NCBI GenBank assembly: GCA_025454275.1 | Contig: JALOOS010000164.1 | Coordinates: forward strand, 1-5,766 | Reading direction: 5' to 3' | Length of the DNA stretch: 5,766 nucleotides | Source of the DNA: Desulfobacterales bacterium | GTDB taxonomy: Bacteria; Desulfobacterota; Desulfobacteria; Desulfobacterales; SpSt-501 | Part shown: piece after piece, positions 1 to 4,931 of the stretch | How the letters are laid out: every line of letters starts with the position of its first letter | Numbering within the stretch: position 1 is the first letter of the stretch | The notes under the pieces: generated by a model | The model's database searches: none | Told to the model about the DNA's origin: nothing | The model's input: the letters and a program-made list of their open reading frames with translations, nothing else | Made by a program: the position numbers and the translations under genes

Positions 1-50
1 GGGCGGCTTCGGCGGATTAGACTCCAGCCGCGATTGCCCCAATGTAAATC

Positions 51-79
51 TTGACTCCCGGAAAGCTGAAGGCTAATAG
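51..79 (+). promoter_or_regulatory. Candidate sigma70-type promoter upstream of acetoacetate--CoA ligase
   Basis: TTGACT (51-56) matches the -35 consensus TTGACA at five of six positions. It is followed after exactly 17 nt by TAATAG (74-79), a weak -10 element that matches TATAAT at three of six positions. Transcription would begin near 86-88 and leave an untranslated leader of about 68 nt containing a run of seven T (100-106). No sigma54-like GG-N10-GC element was seen. The -35 and spacing are good, but the poor -10 keeps this a candidate. Confidence 0.4.
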
Positions 80-141
80 CAGTTTCTGAACCGATTTCAT
101 TTTTTTATGGCCGCACGCAGGGAAATTCAACCATCCACAGA

Positions 142-149
142 GGGGGGAG
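142..149 (+). promoter_or_regulatory. Ribosome binding site that fixes the start of acetoacetate--CoA ligase at 155
   Basis: The purine run GGGGGGAG ends 5 nt before the ATG at 155 and contains GGAG (146-149). The alternative in-frame ATG at 107 is preceded directly by a T-run with no Shine-Dalgarno match. It would add 16 residues of no recognisable family character, so 155 is preferred. Confidence 0.75.
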
Positions 150-154
150 CGATC

Positions 155-2110
155 ATGGCCAAGATGTTGTGGCAGCCGTCCGAGGAGAGAGTCCGGAAGT
201 CCGCGATGTACCGCTTCATGCAGCTCGTCAACTCCAGGTTCAACTGCCGCTTCAACGACTATGAATCCCTCCATGCCTGGTCGGTCGCCAACATTCCCGA
301 TTTCTGGGCGACCTTCTGGGAGTTCGCGGAGGTGATCCACTCGGCCCCCTGCACGGCCGTGGTCGAGGGGCTTGATAAAATGCCCGGGGCGCGCTGGTTT
401 CCCGGCGCCCGGCTCAATTTCGCCGAAAACCTCCTGCGCTTCCGGGACGAGCGGACCGCCCTCGTCTTCAAGCCCGAGGGGCGGCCCGCGACCCGGATCT
501 CCTACGCTGCGCTCTACGACGAGGTGGCCCGGATGGCCCAGAGCTTGAGGGCCCTGGGGATCAAGCCCGGCGACCGCGTGGTCGGCTTCATCCCCAACAT
601 GCCCCAAGCCACCATCGCGATGCTCGCGGCCGCGAGCCTGGGGGCCACCTGGTCCTCCTGTTCACCGGACTTCGGGATCAAGGGGGTCCTCGACCGCTTC
701 GGCCAGATCCAGCCGCGGGTGATCTTCTGCGCCGACGGGTATTTCTTCAAAGGCCGCGCGATCGATTCCCTGGAGCGGCTCTCCGGCATCCTGAAGGAGC
801 TGCGCTCGATCGAGCGCGTGGTGGTGGTGCCCTTCACCCGGCCGGCGCCCGACATCGGCAAGCTCCCCAAGGCCGTGCTCTGGGACGAGTTCAAGGCGAA
901 GGGGTCCGGGCTCCCGATCCGCTTCGAGCAGCTCCCCTTCGAGCATCCCCTCTACATCATGTACTCCTCGGGCACCACGGGGCTGCCCAAGTGCATGGTG
1001 CAGAGCGCGGGCGGGATCCTGGTCCACCACCTGAAGGAGCTCCGGCTCCACACCGACCTCACGCGGGCCGACACCATCTTTTACTTCACGACCTGCGGGT
1101 GGATGATGTGGAACTGGCTGACGAGCTCGCTCGCCGTCGGCGCGACCCTGGTGCTCTTCGACGGCAACCCCTTCCACCCCGACCCGGGAGCGCTCTGGGA
1201 GATGGCTGAGGAGGAGAAGATCACGGTCTTCGGCACCAGCGCAGGCTACATCACGGCCCTCATGAACTCCCAGGTCAAGCCGCGCGAGCGCTACGATCTT
1301 TCGCATCTGCGGACCGTCCTCTCCACGGGCTCCCCGCTGTCGGTGGAGGGCTTCGAGTTCATGTACCGGGACGTGAAGAGCGACTTTCAGCTCGCCTCGA
1401 TCTCGGGGGGCACCGACCTGAACGGCTGCTTCGCCCTGGGCAACCCCATGGGGCCGGTCTACGCGGGCGAGCTGCAGTGCCGGGGCCTCGCCATGGATGT
1501 GCACGCCTTCAGCTCCGAGGGCAAGCCCGTCATCAACCAGCAGGGGGAGCTCGTCTGCCGCAAGCCCTTTCCCTCCATGCCGATTTACTTCTGGGACGAC
1601 CCGGACGGGAAGAAATACTTCGGGGCCTACTTCGGGGTCTATCCCAACGTGTGGCGGCACGGGGATTTCATCGAGGTGAACGAGCGCGGCGGGGTGACGA
1701 TCTTCGGCCGCTCGGATGCCACCCTCAACCCGGGCGGGGTGCGGATCGGCACGGCCGAGATCTACAGCATCGTGGCCCTGATGCCCGAGATCGTGGACAG
1801 TGTGGTCATCGGCCAGAACTGGAAGAACGACGTGCGCGTGATCCTCTTCGTCAAGCTGCCCGAGGGCGAGGTGCTGACGGAGGCCTTGAAGCAGAAGATC
1901 AAGGAGACGATCCGCAACCTCGCCTCCCCGCGCCACGTGCCCGCCAAGATCATCGCCGTGCCGGGCATCCCCTACACCCTGAACATGAAGAAGGTGGAGA
2001 TGGCCATCAAGAAGGTGATCGACGGCCAGCCCGTGCTCAACAAGGATGCGCTCGGAAACCCCGAAGTGCTCGACTTCTACGCGGGGATCAAGGAGCTGCA
2101 GGAGGATTGA
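155..2110 (+). CDS. Acetoacetate--CoA ligase (acetoacetyl-CoA synthetase)
   Basis: This cytoplasmic ANL-superfamily adenylating enzyme activates acetoacetate with ATP and CoA to give acetoacetyl-CoA, AMP and PPi (EC 6.2.1.16). The protein is 651 aa, the usual family length. An acetyl-CoA-synthetase-type N-terminal region (about residues 35-95, with ESLHAWSV and FWATFWEF) precedes the AMP-binding domain. Visible core motifs are the P-loop YSSGTTGLPK (270-279), the family-typical CGWMMWNW (314-321), SGGTD (417-421), WRHGDF with the ribose-binding Asp (500-505), and the hinge GRSDATLNPGGVRIG (518-532). The C-terminal lid carries PYTLNMKKVE (606-615), where Lys612 or Lys613 would be the adenylation lysine. 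This pattern, together with the Trp-rich motif, favours acetoacetate over acetate or propionate as substrate. No frameshift or missing catalytic motif is seen. No PHA, thiolase or HMG-CoA genes are adjacent, so the physiological role (acetoacetate salvage, PHA cycling or leucine catabolism) is open. It is probably transcribed from the promoter near 51-79 as its own unit. Confidence 0.95.
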   Translation: MAKMLWQPSEERVRKSAMYRFMQLVNSRFNCRFNDYESLHAWSVANIPDFWATFWEFAEVIHSAPCTAVVEGLDKMPGARWFPGARLNFAENLLRFRDERTALVFKPEGRPATRISYAALYDEVARMAQSLRALGIKPGDRVVGFIPNMPQATIAMLAAASLGATWSSCSPDFGIKGVLDRFGQIQPRVIFCADGYFFKGRAIDSLERLSGILKELRSIERVVVVPFTRPAPDIGKLPKAVLWDEFKAKGSGLPIRFEQLPFEHPLYIMYSSGTTGLPKCMVQSAGGILVHHLKELRLHTDLTRADTIFYFTTCGWMMWNWLTSSLAVGATLVLFDGNPFHPDPGALWEMAEEEKITVFGTSAGYITALMNSQVKPRERYDLSHLRTVLSTGSPLSVEGFEFMYRDVKSDFQLASISGGTDLNGCFALGNPMGPVYAGELQCRGLAMDVHAFSSEGKPVINQQGELVCRKPFPSMPIYFWDDPDGKKYFGAYFGVYPNVWRHGDFIEVNERGGVTIFGRSDATLNPGGVRIGTAEIYSIVALMPEIVDSVVIGQNWKNDVRVILFVKLPEGEVLTEALKQKIKETIRNLASPRHVPAKIIAVPGIPYTLNMKKVEMAIKKVIDGQPVLNKDALGNPEVLDFYAGIKELQED

Positions 2111-2112
2111 GG

Positions 2113-2175
2113 GGGAAGATAGGAGGCTGGGAGGCTGGGAAGCGGGGAGGCTAGGAAGCTATGAGGCTGGGAGCT
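2113..2175. repeat. Tandem array of eight 8-nt units, consensus RGGARGCT, in the intergenic region
   Basis: Starting 3 nt after the ligase stop, the sequence falls into eight consecutive 8-nt blocks beginning at 2113, 2121, 2129, 2137, 2145, 2153, 2161 and 2169. The last block lacks one base. Blocks alternate AGGAGGCT, GGGAGGCT, AGGAAGCT and GGGAAGCG-like forms; the first block ends in AT instead of CT, and the 2161 block begins AT. The array is almost entirely purine except for the CT at each unit end. It is non-coding in the frames of both neighbours. It could be a slippage minisatellite or one copy of a genome-wide intergenic repeat. No function can be read from the sequence. Confidence 0.85.
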
Positions 2176-2206
2176 GAAAAAAGGGGTTTTGGCCTCGCGC
2201 CGCGCT

Positions 2207-2214
2207 GGTGAGGG
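2207..2214 (+). promoter_or_regulatory. Ribosome binding site of trmO
   Basis: GGTGAGGG lies 6 nt before the ATG at 2221. Its GGTGA part matches the anti-Shine-Dalgarno complement AGGAGGTGA, and GAGGG offers a second register at slightly shorter spacing. This supports the 2221 start. No clear promoter was recognised in 2176-2206, which holds only an A6-G4-T4 stretch and a GC-rich CGCGCCGCGC segment. Confidence 0.55.
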
Positions 2215-2220
2215 AATATC

Positions 2221-2631
2221 ATGACCGCAACCTACAGCCTGCACCCGATCGGGGTGGTGAGGAACACCGAGGGCCGCGCCTGGATCGAGGTCCGCCCGGA
2301 GTACCGCGACGCCATGCTCGGCCTGGAGGGGTTTTCGCACATCCTGGTCCTCTTCTGGTTCCACGAGAACGACACCCCCGGGCAGCGCGCCATGCTCCAG
2401 GTGCACCCGCGCAAGGACCCCCAGAACCCGCTGACCGGGGTCTTCGCCACCCACTCGCCCCTGCGGCCCAACCTCATCGGGCTCACCCGCTGCCGCATTC
2501 TCGCGATCGAGGAGCTCGTCATCCGCATCGATGCGATCGACGCCCGCGACGGCTCGCCCCTCATCGACATCAAATGCTTCATCCCCGACAAGGAGCCTCT
2601 CCCGGAGATCCGCCTGCCCTCCTGGGTGTGA
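2221..2631 (+). CDS. trmO: TrmO/TsaA-family tRNA (N6-threonylcarbamoyladenosine37-N6)-methyltransferase, short single-domain form
   Basis: This 136-aa protein belongs to the TsaA/YaeB (VirR-like) beta-barrel family. The characterised E. coli member TrmO uses S-adenosylmethionine to methylate t6A at position 37 of certain tRNAs, giving m6t6A. Family signatures are all present: HPIGVVRN near the N-terminus (8-15), GLEGFSHILVLFWFHEN (34-50), VHPRKD (61-66), the hallmark GVFATHSPLRPNLIGLT (73-89), and DARDGSPLIDIKCFIP (107-122). Two positions in the hallmark differ from the common ATRS-RPNPIG form: His78 in place of Arg and Leu85 in place of Pro. His at the first position also occurs in the family as I remember it. 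The protein lacks the C-terminal extension that makes E. coli TrmO about 235 aa, so the substrate could differ; compact forms occur in archaea and some bacteria. The TGA stop lies 2 nt before the recD2 start, which implies co-transcription and probable translational coupling. Confidence 0.85.
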   Translation: MTATYSLHPIGVVRNTEGRAWIEVRPEYRDAMLGLEGFSHILVLFWFHENDTPGQRAMLQVHPRKDPQNPLTGVFATHSPLRPNLIGLTRCRILAIEELVIRIDAIDARDGSPLIDIKCFIPDKEPLPEIRLPSWV

Positions 2632-2633
2632 CC

Positions 2634-4874
2634 ATGGCCCAACGCCTCACCGGCCAGATCGAGCTCGTCAACTTCACCAACGCGGAGACGGGCTTCACGA
2701 TCGCCCGGGTGCGGGTCGAGGGCCGCGATCACCCGGTGACCGTGGTCGGCACCCTGCTCGCCCCGGTCCCCGGGGAGGTCCTGGAGATGGAGGGGGAGTT
2801 CACCCACCACCCGCGCTTCGGCGAGCAGTTCAAGGTCGAGCGGTTCACGACCACGGTCCCGGCCACCGTGCACGGCATCCGCCGCTACCTCGGCTCGGGG
2901 CTGATCAAGGGGCTCGGGCCGGTGATGGCCGGGCGGATCGTGGATCGCTTCGGCAACGAGACCCTCGATGTCATCGACCGGCAGATCGAGCGGCTCGCGG
3001 AGGTGGAGGGGATCGGCCCCAAGCGGATCGCGCTGCTCTCCGAGGCCTGGCGGGCGCAGCGGGAGATCCGCGAGGTGATGCTCTTTCTCCAGAGCCACGG
3101 GGTCGGCACGGGCTATGCGGTCAGGATCTTCAGGCGCTACGGCGGCCGTGCGGCCGCCCTGGTGCGGGAAAACCCCTACCGGCTCGCAACGGAGATCGAG
3201 GGGATCGGGTTTCTGACCGCCGACCGCATCGCCGAGAAGATCGGCTTTCCGCGGGACGCCCCCATGCGGGTGGCGGCCGGGATCCTCTACGTGCTCCAGG
3301 GGCTGGCGGAGGAGGGGCACGTCTTCTTTCCCGAGGGGGCCTTGTCCGAGCGGGTGCGGGAGAGCCTGGCGGTAGGGCCGGATCTCATCGCCGAGGGCCT
3401 GCGGTCTCTGGCCGCCGCGCAGCAGCTCGTGATCGAGGCGGCGCTCCCGGATGCGGCGGGCGCGGCGGCGGGGGAGCGCGCGGTTTTCCTGGCCGGGCTC
3501 TACCGGTGCGAGCTCCAGGCCGCTGCCAAGCTCAAGGCCCTGCTCGAGGTGCCCGCACGCCCCCCGGCCCTGGACGCGGAGAAGGCCCTTGCCTGGGTCG
3601 AGCGCCGGCTTGCGATCGAGCTCTCCGAAAACCAGCGGGAGGCCGTGCGCGCGGCGGCGGGGAAAAAGCTACTCGTTATCACCGGCGGTCCCGGCACCGG
3701 CAAGACGACCATCGTCACGGCCATCCTGAAGATTTTTCTGCACCTCAGGGCGCGGGTGCTCCTGGCCGCCCCGACCGGTCGGGCCGCGAAGCGCCTGAGC
3801 GAGGCCACCGGGCAGGAGGCCCGCACCATCCACCGGCTGCTCGAATACCATCCCCAGAGGGGCGGGTTCCAGCGCGACGAGCAGAACCCGCTCGACGGCG
3901 ATCTGCTCATCGTGGACGAGGCCTCCATGATCGACACCCTCCTCGCCCATCATCTCCTCAAGGCCGTGCCGCCGGCCGCGCGCCTCGTCCTGGTCGGGGA
4001 CGTGGACCAGCTCCCCTCGGTCGGCCCCGGAAGCGTGCTCGCGGACATCATCGACTCGGGCGCGGTGCCGGTGGTGCGCCTGACGGATATCTTCCGCCAG
4101 GCCAGCCGCAGCCGGATCGTCGTCAACGCCCACCGGATCAACGAAGGCCTCATGCCCGAGCCGGGCGCCGGGGCGGCGGAGGACCCGGGCCAGGATTTTT
4201 TCTTTATCGAGCGCGAGGACCCGGAGCAGGCCCTCGCGGTGATCCTCGATCTCGTCACCCGGCGCATCCCCCGGCGGTTCGGTTTCGACCCCATGAGCGA
4301 GATCCAGGTCCTCACCCCGATGCACCGCGGGGTGGTCGGAGCGAGCAATCTGAACCGGCGGCTGCAGGCCGCGCTCAACCCGGGCGAGGGCGGGGTGGCC
4401 CGCGGGGAGCTGGTCTTCCGGCCGGGCGACAAGGTCATGCAGGTGCGGAACAACTACGACAAGGAGGTCTTCAACGGCGACATCGGGCGGATCGGAACGG
4501 TGGCGATGGACCGGCGCGAGCTCACCGTGCTCTTCGACGGCCGCGAGCTCACCTACGACTTCGCCGAGCTCGACGAAATCGTCCTCGCCTACGCCGTCTC
4601 GGTGCACAAGGCCCAGGGCTCGGAGTACCCGGCGGTGGTTTTCCCGGTGCTCACCCAGCACTACCTCCTGCTCCAGCGCAACCTCCTCTACACCGCCGTC
4701 ACCCGCGCCCGGCGGCTCGCGGTCATCGTCGGCACCCGCCGCGCCCCGGCGGCTCGCGGTCATCGTCGGCACCCGCCGCGCCCTCACCCTGGCCCTGAAA
4801 AGCACCCGCCGCACCCGCCGCTTCACCCGCCTGCGCGCCCGCCTCCACTCCCCCTGACCCCTAAAAAAATATAG
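2634..4874 (+). CDS. recD2: RecD2-type (RecD/TraA family) SF1 DNA helicase with frameshifted C-terminus
   Basis: This is a 5'-3' superfamily 1B DNA helicase acting in DNA repair outside a RecBCD complex; no recB or recC is nearby. The ATG at 2634 follows the trmO stop by 2 nt; longer in-frame starts from 2208 would lie inside trmO. The 746-aa product begins with an OB-like domain (about 1-75), then helix-hairpin-helix segments (GLIKGLGPVMAGRIV 89-103, EVEGIGPKRIALL 123-135, EIEGIGFLTADRIAEKIG 187-204) typical of RecD2. Helicase motifs follow: Walker A GGPGTGKT (351-358), APTGRAAKRL (379-388), TIHRLL (398-403), Walker B VDEAS (427-431), GDVDQLPSVGPG (455-466), TPMHRG (561-566), FNGDIG (613-618), SVHKAQGSEY (656-665) and YTAVTRAR (686-693). 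The catalytic core is therefore complete. After residue 704 the frame is shifted by a tandem duplication, so the last 42 residues are a Pro/His-rich tail unlike the family. The tail in the original frame, ending at TGA 4855-4857, is the family-like ALTLALKSTRR...RFTRLRARL. Function may be retained, altered or lost, or the shift may be an assembly error. Confidence 0.92.
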   Translation: MAQRLTGQIELVNFTNAETGFTIARVRVEGRDHPVTVVGTLLAPVPGEVLEMEGEFTHHPRFGEQFKVERFTTTVPATVHGIRRYLGSGLIKGLGPVMAGRIVDRFGNETLDVIDRQIERLAEVEGIGPKRIALLSEAWRAQREIREVMLFLQSHGVGTGYAVRIFRRYGGRAAALVRENPYRLATEIEGIGFLTADRIAEKIGFPRDAPMRVAAGILYVLQGLAEEGHVFFPEGALSERVRESLAVGPDLIAEGLRSLAAAQQLVIEAALPDAAGAAAGERAVFLAGLYRCELQAAAKLKALLEVPARPPALDAEKALAWVERRLAIELSENQREAVRAAAGKKLLVITGGPGTGKTTIVTAILKIFLHLRARVLLAAPTGRAAKRLSEATGQEARTIHRLLEYHPQRGGFQRDEQNPLDGDLLIVDEASMIDTLLAHHLLKAVPPAARLVLVGDVDQLPSVGPGSVLADIIDSGAVPVVRLTDIFRQASRSRIVVNAHRINEGLMPEPGAGAAEDPGQDFFFIEREDPEQALAVILDLVTRRIPRRFGFDPMSEIQVLTPMHRGVVGASNLNRRLQAALNPGEGGVARGELVFRPGDKVMQVRNNYDKEVFNGDIGRIGTVAMDRRELTVLFDGRELTYDFAELDEIVLAYAVSVHKAQGSEYPAVVFPVLTQHYLLLQRNLLYTAVTRARRLAVIVGTRRAPAARGHRRHPPRPHPGPEKHPPHPPLHPPARPPPLPLTPKKI
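4708..4783 (+). repeat. 37-nt tandem duplication within the 3' end of recD2
   Basis: Positions 4708-4746 are identical to 4745-4783 at an offset of 37 nt, so the unit is present twice. It encodes the conserved RRLAVIVGTRR segment just after the VTRAR motif. Because 37 is not a multiple of three, the second copy is read in another frame. An equally good description is an in-frame 36-nt duplication between GCGCCC sites (4705, 4741 and 4778) plus one extra C in the CCCC at 4744-4747. Removing 37 nt restores a 728-aa protein with a normal-looking end; removing only one C gives 740 aa with the segment doubled. Confidence 0.9.
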
Positions 4875-4881
4875 GGGACAG
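4854..4881. other. Imperfect hairpin at the recD2/transposase boundary (candidate mobile-element end)
   Basis: CTGACCCCTA (4854-4863) pairs with TAGGGGACAG (4872-4881), giving 6 bp, one A-A mismatch and 3 bp around an A-rich 8-nt loop. It encloses both the ancestral recD2 stop (4855-4857) and the shifted stop (4872-4874). There is no T-run on either flank, so it is not a standard intrinsic terminator. Its right arm TAGGGGACAG resembles, from memory, motifs found next to Y1 transposases in deltaproteobacterial genomes. That resemblance needs a search. Confidence 0.5.
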
Positions 4882-4897
4882 TCATGAATATATGACT
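4880..4897. other. Small hairpin upstream of the Y1 transposase
   Basis: AGTCAT (4880-4885) and ATGACT (4892-4897) are perfect inverted repeats around a 6-nt loop, GAATAT. The left arm overlaps the last two bases of the preceding hairpin, so the two structures compete. Y1 transposases of the IS200/IS605 and REP-associated groups recognise short imperfect hairpins at element ends, and this one lies 34 nt before the transposase start. Assigning it as a transposase target is inference. Confidence 0.45.
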
Positions 4898-4920
4898 TGC
4901 TATGCGATTCCTGTTGATGT

Positions 4921-4924
4921 AGGG
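4921..4924 (+). promoter_or_regulatory. Weak ribosome binding site of the Y1 transposase
   Basis: AGGG lies 7 nt before the ATG at 4932. The only upstream in-frame ATG (4902) meets TAG at 4920-4922, so 4932 is the first usable ATG. The modest Shine-Dalgarno sequence fits low expression, which is common for transposases. Confidence 0.4.
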
Positions 4925-4931
4925 TCGTTTC

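Noticed and set aside
1..20. C-terminal codons of an upstream gene (frame ending at TAG 18-20)
   Set aside because: Five codons are too few to support any gene call.
61..106. Possible intrinsic terminator: GAAAGCTG pairing with CAGTTTC (bulged) followed by T7 at 100-106
   Set aside because: The stem is short, AT-rich and bulged, and it ends 13 nt before the T-run. It also overlaps the candidate -10 element, so it is a poor terminator.
107..154. Upstream ATG of acetoacetate--CoA ligase at 107
   Set aside because: It has no ribosome binding site, follows a T-run directly, and adds residues without family resemblance. The ATG at 155 has a strong purine-rich site at 5 nt spacing.
662..1936. A 424-codon open frame on the minus strand opposite acetoacetate--CoA ligase
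   Set aside because: Its translation is low-complexity in Asp, His, Glu, Arg and Gly, as expected for the complement of a GC-rich gene, and it matches no recognisable family. The plus-strand gene has all its motifs.
2113..2175. CRISPR array
   Set aside because: Units are 8 nt, directly abutting, with no spacers. It is a simple tandem repeat.
2177..2190. A6-G4-T4 stretch as a terminator after the ligase gene
   Set aside because: Only four A-T pairs could form around the G run, with no GC stem. It cannot be supported as a terminator.
4743..4748. Programmed +1 frameshift at CCCC that would rescue the recD2 C-terminus
   Set aside because: A +1 slip here would give a 740-aa product with a doubled segment. 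There is no classical slippery codon context, stimulatory structure or slow codon, and a recent mutation or assembly error explains the data more simply.
2531..4798. A 755-codon plus-strand frame overlapping recD2
   Set aside because: The translation is Arg/Gly/Pro-rich shadow sequence. Only its last codons, near the duplication, reflect material displaced by the frame change, so it is not a separate gene.
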